Shown: positions 28,914-37,983, numbered from the stretch's first letter. The stretch is DNA of 64,000 nucleotides from Rhizobium oryziradicis (GCF_001939045.1 NZ_MKIM01000025.1:305707-369706), one strand, 5' to 3'. The notes: generated by a model from the letters alone, not told the origin. Program-made: numbers and translations.

Positions 28914-29408
28914 TTACTCTTGCCCGGCAGCACTGACCTCTTCAAACCGAGCCTGGAATTCATGGCGCAATTCGCGCCGGTTGATGGCAGCCTTCTCGCG
29001 CCGCTGCTTGACGGTGGTTTGCGGATTGAGCGAAGGCACGGCTGTTGGCTTGCCGTGCGCATCCACGGCCACCATGGTAAAATAACAGGAATTGGTATGA
29101 CGGCGCTCGCCGGTGCGAATTTCTTCTGCCTCCACCCGAATGCCCACTTCCATCGAGGTACGGCCCGCGTAATTGACGGATGCGCGAAAGGTGACCAATT
29201 CGCCCACATGGATCGGCTGGCGAAAAACCACCTGATCCACCGAGAGTGTCACGGCATATTGCTGGGAAAACCGCGAGGCGCAGGAATAGGCCACGCGATC
29301 CAGAAGGTTCAACAGCGCGCCGCCATGCACCTTGCCGGAAAAATTCGCCATATCTGGCGTCATCAGCACAACCATTTCAAGCTCACTGGGATCGTGGGCG
29401 CGGTCCAT
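28914..29408 (-). CDS. Hotdog-fold acyl-CoA thioesterase (YciA-like)
   Basis: 164 residues with the hotdog signature of the YciA/BACH group: MANFSGKVHGGALLNLLDRVAY and a later GRTSMEVGIRVEAE. Such cytosolic enzymes hydrolyse acyl-CoAs to fatty acids and CoA; chain-length preference is unknown. The frame is open to 29486, but the ATG at 29408 has AAAGGATG upstream and fits homologues. It is on the same strand as the MurA-like gene, 79 bases upstream. Confidence 0.88.
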   Translation of the reverse strand: MDRAHDPSELEMVVLMTPDMANFSGKVHGGALLNLLDRVAYSCASRFSQQYAVTLSVDQVVFRQPIHVGELVTFRASVNYAGRTSMEVGIRVEAEEIRTGERRHTNSCYFTMVAVDAHGKPTAVPSLNPQTTVKQRREKAAINRRELRHEFQARFEEVSAAGQE

Positions 29409-29546
29409 GACTTCATCCTTTCGCAACTGCGATATCATTGCATCCTGCGAAAAGGGATACTGCATAAGTCCTGAAATCGAAATCAATTTCAGGACTTATG
29501 CAGCAGATATAAAGAGCGGCGGAAACGGTGAAAAAAAGCCCGCGTC

Positions 29547-30971
29547 TCAAACCTGCCAGCCCGATAAGGCCGCAAGGCCCTGTTGCATCAAGCTTTCCGC
29601 AGCCGTCTGATCCGATGCCTCCACATAGCAGCGCATCTCGGGCGCATTACCCGATGGGCGAAAGTGAATGACCCGGTCATCGCCCAAGGTGACCCGAAGG
29701 CCATCAATATCACTTTTGGCTTTGACCGTGCCAATGGAGCCAAGAAAAGCGCTGAGGTTATCGTCTGAGGCGCGCAGATGCGCCATCAACGTGCTGCTGC
29801 GATCTTGCGCGAAATTCTCGATGCGATCTGACAGCGCGACCGGCAGAGCATAGCGTGTGACCAGAGCAGACAAAGGCATTTTGCTGCTGGCAGCGGCAAA
29901 AAGTGCTGCCAGAATGGGCAACATGCAATCGCGTGTCGGCAGGGCCGCAAGCACTGTGCCGTTGACCGAAAAATCCGAGGCCAGCATCACCCCGCCATTG
30001 GCTTCAAAGCCCATGACATTGCTTTTGCCCGCATGCAAAGCTTCACTCATAGCGGCGATGACATAGGGGGAGCCCACGCGTGTGCGTGCCACATCGACAC
30101 CGCTGACGGTCTCGATCCCCGAGTTTGACGTGACGGGCGTTGCAATGACCTCTGCCTGCAAAAACTGAGCTGTGATCAGCCCCAGCAGATCGCCGCGCAG
30201 CGGTGCGCCATGCTCATCGGCCACCAAAGGCCGGTCGGCATCGCCATCGGTCGAGACAATGGCGTCAAGGCCGAATTCCTTGGACCACACGCTCATTTTT
30301 TCGCAAGTTTCGTTGGACACCGCCTCGGTATCCACGGGAATGAAGATCTCGGAGCGGCCCAGCGGCAAAACCCGCGCGCCATAGCCTTCCAGCATGGTCA
30401 CCAGCATATCGCGACCCACGCTGCTGTGCTGATAGACACCGACTTTCAAACCCGCCAAGGCATCATCTGGCAGCAGGCGGGCATTGCGCTCAACAAACAG
30501 GCTTGCGGCGCGAGCGCTGTCGTCTTCAGCCGTGCCATGCTCCACGCGGTTGGCGGATGCGTCATCGCTCAGAGCCGTGGCAAGCTCGGTAATCGCAATC
30601 TCGTCAGCCTTGTCGATTTCGCCATCCGGGCGGTAAAATTTGATGCCATTGCGATCGGCTGGAATGTGCGAGCCGGTGATCATCAAAGAGGCGGCACCAA
30701 TACTCATGCCATAGAGCGCAAGGGCCGGTGTGGGCAAGGCACCGCAATCCACCGGGGTTAGGCCAGCGCGCGTGAGAGCTGCCATGCAATTGGCCGCAAT
30801 CTTTGGGCTGGAGGGGCGAAAATCCTGCCCGATCAAGACCCGCGCGCCCGGACGCACATAGCCTTTGGCCAACAGCATATGCGCAAAAGCCGTTGCATGC
30901 AGCGCCGACACACTGCCGACAAGCTCGGTTGACAAACCGCGCAGGCCACTCGTTCCGAATTTTGCGCTCAT
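29547..30971 (-). CDS. Phosphomannomutase/phosphoglucomutase family protein
   Basis: 474 residues of the alpha-D-phosphohexomutase superfamily, interconverting hexose 1- and 6-phosphates for polysaccharide precursors. The four signature regions are present: the active-site Ser in TGSHIPADRNGIKF, the metal loop STDGDADRP, the sugar-binding GFEANGGV, and the phosphate-binding RPSGNAPEMRCY. The TGSH variant of the usual TASH is typical of this subgroup (NoeK/ManB-like). Sugar specificity cannot be fixed from sequence. Confidence 0.88.
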   Translation of the reverse strand: MSAKFGTSGLRGLSTELVGSVSALHATAFAHMLLAKGYVRPGARVLIGQDFRPSSPKIAANCMAALTRAGLTPVDCGALPTPALALYGMSIGAASLMITGSHIPADRNGIKFYRPDGEIDKADEIAITELATALSDDASANRVEHGTAEDDSARAASLFVERNARLLPDDALAGLKVGVYQHSSVGRDMLVTMLEGYGARVLPLGRSEIFIPVDTEAVSNETCEKMSVWSKEFGLDAIVSTDGDADRPLVADEHGAPLRGDLLGLITAQFLQAEVIATPVTSNSGIETVSGVDVARTRVGSPYVIAAMSEALHAGKSNVMGFEANGGVMLASDFSVNGTVLAALPTRDCMLPILAALFAAASSKMPLSALVTRYALPVALSDRIENFAQDRSSTLMAHLRASDDNLSAFLGSIGTVKAKSDIDGLRVTLGDDRVIHFRPSGNAPEMRCYVEASDQTAAESLMQQGLAALSGWQV

Positions 30972-31126
30972 ACGGTCAGTCTCCTTCTCTGTGCAACGGG
31001 TATATCGACGGAGAAAGGCGGCGTCAAAGTGCCGAAGACGCGGGCAAAGACATTTTACGTCTCGACAGCGCTTTGCCCCTCATCAAGCTCACAACGGACG
31101 CTTTACATCTGCGTGTTGTTTCACTG

Positions 31127-31144
31127 TCAATCAGCGCTGATTGA
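31127..31144. promoter_or_regulatory. Perfect 18-bp palindrome
   Basis: TCAATCAGCGCTGATTGA is self-complementary over its whole length. It lies upstream of the phosphohexomutase gene and about 45 bases past the probable 3' end of the sRNA. It is a good candidate dimeric-regulator site; no specific protein is suggested. Confidence 0.5.
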
Positions 31145-31189
31145 AGGAAACATGCCGCGAAGATCGGAAATTCTATAAGGGGAGATAAA

Positions 31190-31318
31190 ATGGAAAAGAG
31201 CTCGACGCGGGAGGAGGATGCGTCGAGCTCTTGAACTTGATCGGCAATTGGGAGGAGGAGGAGTATTGCCGATCCCAACAAAGCGACACTGGGAGGAGGA
31301 GTGCGTCGCTTCGATGAT
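31190..31318 (-). ncRNA. Three-hairpin small RNA with CCUCCUCCC loops (cuckoo/CcsR-like)
   Basis: On the minus strand three consecutive hairpins each present CCTCCTCCC in the loop: stems 31303-31311/31281-31289 (one mismatch), 31265-31274/31239-31248 (perfect, ten pairs) and 31220-31232/31196-31208 (perfect, thirteen pairs). The last stem is followed by TTTTCC and can double as the terminator. A CTATAT-like -10 element lies at 31328-31323. Hairpin loops with CCUCCUCCC define the 'cuckoo'/CcsR sRNAs of alphaproteobacteria, where they usually occur as a pair; here there are three. No open reading frame explains the symmetry. The loop can pair with Shine-Dalgarno sequences. The strand is inferred from the motif and the T tract. 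Confidence 0.8.
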
Positions 31319-31679
31319 TTGAATATAGCGCATTTTTTCGCTTTGAATATTCCCGATACCGCAACGCAGCAATGCAAAATTCGCATAACTCACATCCATA
31401 AGAAGCAATGAGCATCATGATTTCGCCCCGAAAAACAGGGGTTCAGCGCCTCAAATTGAGAAAATTGCCCCAACATTGGCTAGAATTTCGGCAAATTTGA
31501 TCTGATTTCATGCATATCGGCCATAAAATAATAGAAAACACCCAAAAACAGTGAATGGCCGATGAGCGTGGCTTTCGATAGGTTGCCCATCGAAATAAAG
31601 GCATTTGGGGTGGAGATCGATTGGTACGGCACCTGCGCAATATATGGCGAGCGGTGCTGTAAACGGGAGGTGAGGATTG

Positions 31680-33230
31680 ATGAAGGATAACCGCGCGCCC
31701 AATATACTGCTGATCACCGCAGATCAGTGGCGCGGAGACTGTCTCTCTGCCGTGGGACATGCGGTGGTTCGCACACCTCATATCGACGCTTTGGCCAAAG
31801 ATGGCACCTTGTTTCGCCAGCATTTCGCCAATGCGGCTCCCTGCTCACCAGCGCGTGCTTCAATCTATACCGGTCTTTATCAGATGAACCACCGCGTTTG
31901 CCGCAATGGCTCACCACTGGATGCCCGGTTTGACACGCTGGCGCTGGCTGCGCGGCGCGCAGGCTATGATCCGACATTGTTCGGCTACACCGATGTTTCG
32001 CTGGATCCCAGATCGCTGGATCCTGCCGATCCGCATCTGAGCAGTTATGAAGGCGTGTTGCCAGGCTTCACTGTCGGGCAATTGCTGCTGGAAGACGACC
32101 GGCAATGGCTGAGCTGGCTGAAAACCCGCCGGGGTGGCGACAGACCCACCCGCGACATTCACAAACCCTCGTGCTGGCCAGCAGACCCACTCGCCACAAC
32201 ACCCAGCCGTGAGCCTCCCGCCTATAGCGCAGAGGAAACCCAGACCGCCTTTTTGACTGACGCTTTTCTCAGCTGGCGCGAGGAGCAAAGCCGACCATGG
32301 TTTGCGCATATCTCCTTCCTGCGCCCGCATCCACCATTCTGCGTGCCTGAGCCCTATAACCGGATGTTTGATCTGCAGGGTGCTAAAAAACTTATGCGCC
32401 ATGCAACGGTGGAAGAGGAAATGGCCGTGCATCCGCTGGCCGCGCTGTTTTTGCGCCAGCTGCCCCAATCGTCCTTCGTCTATGGCGCACAAGGCCGCGT
32501 GTGCGATTGGAGTTTGGACGACATCGACACCATACGTGCGATTTATTACGGCATGATCGCCGAGGTTGATGCTCAGTTTGGCCGCATCACGGATACGCTG
32601 AAACAGAAGGGCGATTGGGACAACACCATCATTGTGTTTACCTCCGACCACGCCGAGATGATGGGCGATCACTGGATGATGGGCAAAGGTGGCGCTTATG
32701 ATGGCAGCTATCATATTCCTCTGGTGATCAGGGACCCGGCCCATGCAGACAGGGCGGGGCGTGTGGTGGAAGATTTCACCTCCTCCGCCGATCTCATGCC
32801 GACGCTGCTGGAGCGGATGAAGATCACACCCAGAAACCATCAGGATGGCGCATCGCTTCTGCCATTTTTGGCAGGCGAACACCCAAAGGGCTGGCGCGAT
32901 CACGCCTTTTGGGAGTTTGATTTTCGCGATGTTGTCACCAATGCGTCAGAGGAGGCGCTGGGCCTGAAATCCAACCAGTGCAATCTGGCTGTCGTGCGCG
33001 ATCATCAGTTCAAATATGTGCATTTTGCCGGTCTGCCGCCGCTGCTGTTTGATTTGCAAGCGGACCCGGGCGAGATGAACAATCTGGCCGATGACCCCAC
33101 CCATCTTGCCACCCGGCTTTACTATGCCGAAAAGCTTCTGGCGCTCCGGGCAGAGCATCTCGACCAGACTTTGGCCTACACGGAGCTTCGCGAGAATGGC
33201 CCCATCAGCAAGCCGCGTCTGTCGATTTAG
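31680..33230 (+). CDS. Sulfatase-superfamily hydrolase, phosphonate monoester hydrolase type
   Basis: 516 residues. The sulfatase signature CSPAR at C55 (AAPCSPARASIYTGLY) marks the Cys that is converted to formylglycine; metal ligands are D15 in TADQWRGD and the SDHAEMMGDH motif. The N-terminus and the long NHRVCRNGSPLDARF and LFGYTD blocks resemble the rhizobial phosphonate monoester hydrolases, promiscuous enzymes that cleave phosphonate monoesters, phosphodiesters and sulfate esters. No signal peptide is seen, so it is probably cytosolic. GGGAGGTGAGG lies before the ATG at 31680. A formylglycine-generating maturase is not in this window. Confidence 0.87.
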   Translation: MKDNRAPNILLITADQWRGDCLSAVGHAVVRTPHIDALAKDGTLFRQHFANAAPCSPARASIYTGLYQMNHRVCRNGSPLDARFDTLALAARRAGYDPTLFGYTDVSLDPRSLDPADPHLSSYEGVLPGFTVGQLLLEDDRQWLSWLKTRRGGDRPTRDIHKPSCWPADPLATTPSREPPAYSAEETQTAFLTDAFLSWREEQSRPWFAHISFLRPHPPFCVPEPYNRMFDLQGAKKLMRHATVEEEMAVHPLAALFLRQLPQSSFVYGAQGRVCDWSLDDIDTIRAIYYGMIAEVDAQFGRITDTLKQKGDWDNTIIVFTSDHAEMMGDHWMMGKGGAYDGSYHIPLVIRDPAHADRAGRVVEDFTSSADLMPTLLERMKITPRNHQDGASLLPFLAGEHPKGWRDHAFWEFDFRDVVTNASEEALGLKSNQCNLAVVRDHQFKYVHFAGLPPLLFDLQADPGEMNNLADDPTHLATRLYYAEKLLALRAEHLDQTLAYTELRENGPISKPRLSI

Positions 33231-33299
33231 AAAACGGGTATCTCCGCGCGCCTGTTTCCAGTATAGCGGGCGTCACGATATTGACGTTTGGAGACAGAT

Positions 33300-33926
33300 A
33301 TGGCGGCCAAAATTCGCTATCATGAAGGGGATATTCGCGCAGAAGATTGCGCGCGCTACACCGGCGCAATTGCCATCGACACAGAAACTCTTGGTCTTGT
33401 GCCGCGCCGGGACCGCCTCTGTGTGGTGCAGCTTTCTCCCGGTGATGGCACTGCTGACGTGATCCGCATTGCAGCCAATCAAAAGGAGGCCCCCCATCTG
33501 GTGGGGCTTTTGGCCAATCCGGGTGTTGAAAAAATCTTCCACTATGGCCGGTTTGACATTGCAGTGTTGTTTCACACCTTTGGTGTCACCTGCACGCCGG
33601 TGTTTTGTACCAAGATTGCCTCGCGCCTGAGCCGCACCTACACAGATCGCCATGGTTTGAAGGACAATCTCAAGGAAATGCTGGAGGTGGATATTTCCAA
33701 GGCGCAGCAATCGTCTGATTGGGCGGCGGAAAAGCTGAGCCAGGCCCAATTGGAATATGCGGCATCCGATGTGCTGCATCTGCACGCCTTGCGCGACAAG
33801 CTCACCGAGCGGCTCGTGCGCGATGGCCGCATGGAGCACGCCAAAGCCTGTTTCGAGTTTCTGCCCACCCGCGCCAAACTGGACCTTCTGGGCTGGGATG
33901 ACACGGATATTTTTGCCCATAGCTGA
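33300..33926 (+). CDS. Short RNase D-like 3'-5' exonuclease (DEDDy family)
   Basis: 208 residues covering only the exonuclease domain, without the HRDC domains of E. coli RNase D. The metal ligands are visible: D and E in AIDTETLGL, D in HYGRFDIAVL, and Y...D in LEYAASDVLHL. It probably trims RNA 3' ends. This short form is common in alphaproteobacteria. The ATG at 33300 has GGAGA seven bases upstream. A terminator hairpin follows directly. Confidence 0.9.
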   Translation: MAAKIRYHEGDIRAEDCARYTGAIAIDTETLGLVPRRDRLCVVQLSPGDGTADVIRIAANQKEAPHLVGLLANPGVEKIFHYGRFDIAVLFHTFGVTCTPVFCTKIASRLSRTYTDRHGLKDNLKEMLEVDISKAQQSSDWAAEKLSQAQLEYAASDVLHLHALRDKLTERLVRDGRMEHAKACFEFLPTRAKLDLLGWDDTDIFAHS

Positions 33927-33933
33927 GCAATTG

Positions 33934-33968
33934 AAGGGCCACATCAGGCACATCTGATGTGGCCCTTC
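33934..33968. terminator. Terminator between RNase D-like and aminopeptidase genes
   Basis: AAGGGCCACATCAG and CTGATGTGGCCCTT form a perfect 14-bp stem around GCACAT, followed by CTGTTTT. The symmetry suits both convergent genes. Confidence 0.85.
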
Positions 33969-33972
33969 TGTT

Positions 33973-35223
33973 TTAAGCCCATTCGCCCTTGCGCATCACC
34001 GGCACTTTGCTGCCATCCGCCCGCACACCATCGATGTCGACCTTGTTCGAGCCAATCATCCAGTCAATATGGATCAGGCTGGAATTGCCGCCCTGCGCCT
34101 TGATTTGCTCTGGTGTCAGTTTGGCACCATTCAGGAAGCATTTGGAATAGCATTGGCCAAGGGCGATATGGCACGAGGCATTTTCATCAAACAAGGTGTT
34201 GTAAAACAGAATGCCGGAGGCCGAAATTGGCGATGAATGCGGAACGAGTGCCACCTCGCCCAGACGACGCGCGCCTTCATCGGTATCCAGCACTTTTAAG
34301 AGCACATCCTCGCCCTTGGTGGCTTTGGCCTCGACAATCCGGCCCGCTTCAAACCGCACCTGAATATTATCGATCAACGTGCCCTGATGCGACAGCGGCT
34401 TGGTGGATGAAACAGTTCCTTCCACTTTCAGCGCATGCGGCGTGGTGAACACTTCTTCGGTCGGGATATTGGGATTGCAGGTCACCCCATTCTTGGCAGT
34501 CGATGCCCCACCGAACCATTCGTGGCCATCAGCAAGACCCACCGTCAAATCCGTGCCGGGACCGGTGAAATGCAAGGCTTCAAAGCGCTCATCGTTGAGC
34601 CAGCGTGAACGCTTGGCAAGCTCACCATTGTGGGCCGCCCAGGCCGCAATGGGATCGGCCTGATCAACGCGGGAGGCGGCAAAAATCGCATCAGCCAGTT
34701 TCTTCACCGCCTCATCCAAAGGCAGATCGGGAAACACCAGCTTGGCCCAGGACGGGTTGGGATAGGCGCAGATATTCCAATTGATGTTGAAATTGGAAAT
34801 CGGCTCTAGCGCTGGCTTGTAGGCAATGGAATTCGCCTTGTTGGCGCGGGCAACCTTGGAGGAATCCTGCCCTGCCAGCATCATGGGATTGTCGCCCGAA
34901 ACAGCAAGCCGGGCCGCGCCATTGGCATAGGCTTTGGCCATGCCTTCATACAGCCAGTCACTTGCGCGATCAAAGCTTGCATCCGGAGCAAAAGTGTAGC
35001 GGGCAAGCGTTGCCTCTTCGTCCGCATAGAAGGTGGTGACCAGACCGGCACCGGCCATATAGGCATGTTTGGTAATCTGGCGTGTCAGCGGCAGTGCATT
35101 GATGGGTGCCGTTATCACCAGATCCTGCCCCTGTTGCAGCCCAAGGCCGACCTTGACGGCCACTTCGGCCAGTTTTTCCAGCTTCACCGGATCAATAGAA
35201 TGCGCAAAATCGGGGAGGGTCAT
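33973..35223 (-). CDS. M29-family metallo-aminopeptidase
   Basis: 416 residues of the AmpS/PepS (thermophilic aminopeptidase) family, which removes N-terminal amino acids using two metal ions in the cytosol. Metal ligand regions are seen in the C-terminal half: PTEEVFTTPH, VEGTVSSTKPL, and LGEVALVPHSSPIS; HIDWMIGS closes the site. The frame is open to 35412, but the ATG at 35223 has AGGA upstream and homologues begin with the LEKLAEVAVKVGL region. Confidence 0.92.
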   Translation of the reverse strand: MTLPDFAHSIDPVKLEKLAEVAVKVGLGLQQGQDLVITAPINALPLTRQITKHAYMAGAGLVTTFYADEEATLARYTFAPDASFDRASDWLYEGMAKAYANGAARLAVSGDNPMMLAGQDSSKVARANKANSIAYKPALEPISNFNINWNICAYPNPSWAKLVFPDLPLDEAVKKLADAIFAASRVDQADPIAAWAAHNGELAKRSRWLNDERFEALHFTGPGTDLTVGLADGHEWFGGASTAKNGVTCNPNIPTEEVFTTPHALKVEGTVSSTKPLSHQGTLIDNIQVRFEAGRIVEAKATKGEDVLLKVLDTDEGARRLGEVALVPHSSPISASGILFYNTLFDENASCHIALGQCYSKCFLNGAKLTPEQIKAQGGNSSLIHIDWMIGSNKVDIDGVRADGSKVPVMRKGEWA

Positions 35224-35323
35224 TGGGGAATTCCTGACGTTATAATGGGTATCTTTCAACAGATAGGCCGCATTCAAGCATATTTGAAGTCGGGCAAGCA
35301 CATTTGAAGGCGGCGAGTATAAA

Positions 35324-35803
35324 TTAGGCAATAACGGGGGCCGCAATGGCACCCAGCGCACGCAATGCCTCTTTGGGCGCCAGCCGCACCTGCAACCCGC
35401 GCTGACCGCCATTCATATACACATGCGGCTCGTCCAAGGCTGCAATTTCAATCACGGTCGGCACCGCCTTCTTTTGCCCAAACGGGCTGATGCCGCCCAC
35501 CACAAAGCCGGTGAGCTTTTCCGCAGCTGCAGGCTTCATCATCGCTGCGTGCTTGCCATTCAGGGCCGCCGCCAGCTTTTTCATGCTGACTTCCTGATCA
35601 GAGGGTACAACCACGCAAACGGGCTTGCCATCCAGCTCTGCCATCAGGGTTTTCAGCACCCGGCATGGCTCTTCGCCAATGGCTTCTGCGGCCTGAAGGC
35701 CAATGCGTTCAGCATTGGGATCATAGTCATAGGTGTGAACGCTGAAAGCAACCTTGGCCTTCTCCAGTGCCAGTGTTGCACGAGTCGACTTCGACATAGG
35801 CAT
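35324..35803 (-). CDS. ybaK: Cys-tRNA(Pro) deacylase YbaK/EbsC
   Basis: 159 residues, the standard length for YbaK, a trans-editing enzyme that hydrolyses Cys mischarged on tRNA-Pro. The conserved Lys is in CRVLKTLMAEL, and VGGISPFGQKK with MNGGQRGLQVRL completes the family pattern. It lies six bases downstream of the ArsC-like gene on the same strand. Confidence 0.92.
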   Translation of the reverse strand: MPMSKSTRATLALEKAKVAFSVHTYDYDPNAERIGLQAAEAIGEEPCRVLKTLMAELDGKPVCVVVPSDQEVSMKKLAAALNGKHAAMMKPAAAEKLTGFVVGGISPFGQKKAVPTVIEIAALDEPHVYMNGGQRGLQVRLAPKEALRALGAIAAPVIA

Positions 35804-35809
35804 GCATCC

Positions 35810-36160
35810 TTATTCGGCAAAAAACGCGCCGTATTGCTCCGGCTTGAAGCCCACCAGCAAGGCATCGTCCTTGTCCATAACGGGTCGTTTGATCATGGAA
35901 GGTTGCGCCAGCATCAGGGTGATTGCCTTGTCTTCGGTCAAATCTGCGCGCTGATCCTCAGGCAATTTCTTGAACGTGGTGCCGGCGCGGTTCAAAACAA
36001 TGTCCCAACCCATTTTGCTGCACCAGTTTTGCAGGCTATCGCGGTCAATGCCTTTGGCCTTGTAATCGTGGAAGGTATAATCGACACCATGATCGTCCAG
36101 CCATGTGCGCGCTTTTTTCATCGTGTCACAGTTTTTAATGCCGTAAAGGGTGATGGTCAT
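35810..36160 (-). CDS. ArsC/Spx-family protein (YffB-like)
   Basis: 116 residues with a thioredoxin-like fold. TLYGIKNCDTMKKARTWLDDHGV carries the single N-terminal Cys (C9 from this start) and the NRAGTTFKKLP and IKRPV motifs of the YffB subgroup. YffB proteins lack the extra cysteines of arsenate reductases, so true arsenate reduction is unlikely; a glutathione-dependent thiol reductase role has been proposed. The upstream ATG at 36175 is possible but homologues start at MTITLYGI. Confidence 0.88.
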   Translation of the reverse strand: MTITLYGIKNCDTMKKARTWLDDHGVDYTFHDYKAKGIDRDSLQNWCSKMGWDIVLNRAGTTFKKLPEDQRADLTEDKAITLMLAQPSMIKRPVMDKDDALLVGFKPEQYGAFFAE

Positions 36161-36322
36161 AAGCGCTCCACTCATTGATTATCTGCTGCGATTGTCTGCA
36201 GCATGCCTATCAAAAAAGGCAGGCCTTGCAAGGGCTGCAATTGCGAGAACAGCACAACAATGGTTTAACAGCAGGTGCATTTTCCCAACCCGTTGCCAGC
36301 CCTTTGAAAGCCTGCCTTTTTC

Positions 36323-37270
36323 ATGCATGATATAGCCTTGAATGTTATTCCGATTTTCCTGCTGATCTTTATTGGCTGGGCACTGGTTCGCACTGGTTTT
36401 CTCAATGCCAGTATTGGAACCGATCTCGGAGAATTCGTCTTCAAGGTCGCCGTGCCTGTTTTGATGTTTCACACTATCGCCAATGCCGATTTCCAGGGTG
36501 CGTCGCCCTTTCGCCTTTGGGCAGCCTATTTCGCAGGCGTCGGCGTCACCTGGGCCACCGGACATCTGCTCGCCACAACGGTTTTTGGTCGCGATTCACG
36601 CATTGGCGTTTTGGCTGGCGTGTCTTCGGCCTTTGCCAATAATGTGTTCATTGGCTTGCCCTTGGTCAGTCATATGGTCGGCAATGACGGGCTTGTTGCA
36701 CTCTCCATCCTGCTGGCGGTACACCTGCCCTTGATGATGGTGATTGGCACCGTGCTGATGGAAAATGCCGATGCCAAGGAAAACGGCACCCAAACGCGGG
36801 GCATCCTTGCCATCCTCAAACAAGTGGGGCGCAATCTCATCACCAATCCGCTGGTGATCGGGGTGGCGGCGGGTCTTTGCGTGCATGCCATTGGCCTGCC
36901 TGTGCCCGGCCCGCTGGAAATTGTCCTTGGGCAAATCACCGCCATGGCGGGGCCTGCCGCCCTCATGTCTCTGGGCATGGCGCTGACGCAATATCACGTT
37001 ACCGGCAATCTGGGTCTGGCGGCAGTGACATCCGCGCTCAAGCTGTTTTTGCTGCCTGTCACCGTCTGGGCTGCGTGCCATATTTTGCAGCTGTCGCCTG
37101 AGTGGACCAAGGCTATGGTGCTGACCTCGTCGGTTCCCACCGGCGTCAATGCATGGCTGATTGCCAATCGTTTTGGCGTTGGCCATGCGCTGGCCGCATC
37201 CACCATCACCATCACCACAATTTCAGGTGTTTTTTCTGTGACCCTCTGGGCCTGGATTCTAGGGGCCTAG
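36323..37270 (+). CDS. AEC-family (auxin efflux carrier type) transporter
   Basis: 315 residues with about ten hydrophobic helices in two five-helix halves, and the family features VPVLMFHTIAN, SSAFANNVFIGLPLV and SVPTGVNAWLIANRFG. AEC proteins move organic acids or similar anions across the inner membrane. Substrate unknown. It stands alone, divergent from the ArsC-like gene. Confidence 0.9.
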   Translation: MHDIALNVIPIFLLIFIGWALVRTGFLNASIGTDLGEFVFKVAVPVLMFHTIANADFQGASPFRLWAAYFAGVGVTWATGHLLATTVFGRDSRIGVLAGVSSAFANNVFIGLPLVSHMVGNDGLVALSILLAVHLPLMMVIGTVLMENADAKENGTQTRGILAILKQVGRNLITNPLVIGVAAGLCVHAIGLPVPGPLEIVLGQITAMAGPAALMSLGMALTQYHVTGNLGLAAVTSALKLFLLPVTVWAACHILQLSPEWTKAMVLTSSVPTGVNAWLIANRFGVGHALAASTITITTISGVFSVTLWAWILGA

Positions 37271-37611
37271 ACGGCAGATTGCCGTTCCCACGGCACAATT
37301 TTCACCATGAGACACAAGGGATTACCCCTGATTATCCCAGGATTTGTTTTGAACGAGCCAGGCGAAATGTCTTTCAAACAGGATAAGCAGGAAACCGTAT
37401 TTTGAAAGACTTGCGCAGTATTTTCTTAAAGGTTTGGCGGTAGCTTTCCAGAGCGCGCAGTGGGGAGTTGAAATGCTTTGCCGCGCGAAAGAAAATCGAC
37501 GCGATAGGCTGTGGTGCAAGCACGCTTGTGCTGCCATCCATATCCTATGTCTCGAACTATTTAAGCCTTTGTAAATGCGGAATTATTCCGTGTTTCTCAA
37601 CCGATGTGGCC
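37271..37611. other. Intergenic region with a weak hairpin
   Basis: 341 bases. TGCCGT/ACGGCA at 37280-37295 followed by CAATTTTC is a weak terminator candidate for the AEC gene. The rest shows no recognised gene or repeat; it may hold the promoter of the following small gene. Confidence 0.4.
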
Positions 37612-37983
37612 ATGATGGATTCTGCGGCAAGTGCAAGAGACGCTGCTTCGTCTCTGACGAGCATTTCAAATGAACGAACCGTGCGTTTAGGGGCAGCGCA
37701 TGATGATGCAAAAGACATTGGCCTGTTGTTTTTCAAACCGCAGACCGAGCGCGACAGTGTAAAGGCACCGCCCTTGTTTCAAGATTTTTATGACACCACG
37801 CCAGCCCCTGCCGCACCGTCTTCCGAGACCGCGACGCAAGCCCCAACGCAAGCAAAGGCACGTTCAAGCTGGCTGGACGCTCTCTCTGACCAGGATCGCA
37901 ACGGCTTCGCCGCTGATCGTGTATCAACCTTCAATCCTGACGAAAATGGTCTTTACCGGATGTTTCTGCCAGAAACCGTGTAA
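37612..37983 (+). CDS. Hypothetical protein
   Basis: About 123 residues from the ATG at 37612 (a second ATG is in the preceding codon frame, and the frame is open back to 37468). The product is polar, Ala/Ser/Pro-rich in the middle (APAAPSSETATQAP) with a more ordered C-terminus (DALSDQDRNGFAADR... YRMFLPETV). No signal peptide, membrane helix or known domain is seen. Base composition is gene-like, but there is no strong ribosome-binding site, so coding is likely rather than certain. Confidence 0.5.
   Translation: MMDSAASARDAASSLTSISNERTVRLGAAHDDAKDIGLLFFKPQTERDSVKAPPLFQDFYDTTPAPAAPSSETATQAPTQAKARSSWLDALSDQDRNGFAADRVSTFNPDENGLYRMFLPETV

Noticed and set aside
31196..31311. Plus-strand GGGAGGAGG runs as G-quadruplex or ribosome-binding sites
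   Set aside because: Each run lies in a hairpin loop flanked by matched arms, and no start codon with a reading frame follows at the right distance. The minus-strand CCUCCUCCC reading explains all three repeats.
35810..36160. Arsenate reductase
   Set aside because: It belongs to the ArsC fold but has the YffB pattern with a single catalytic cysteine and no arsenic genes nearby.
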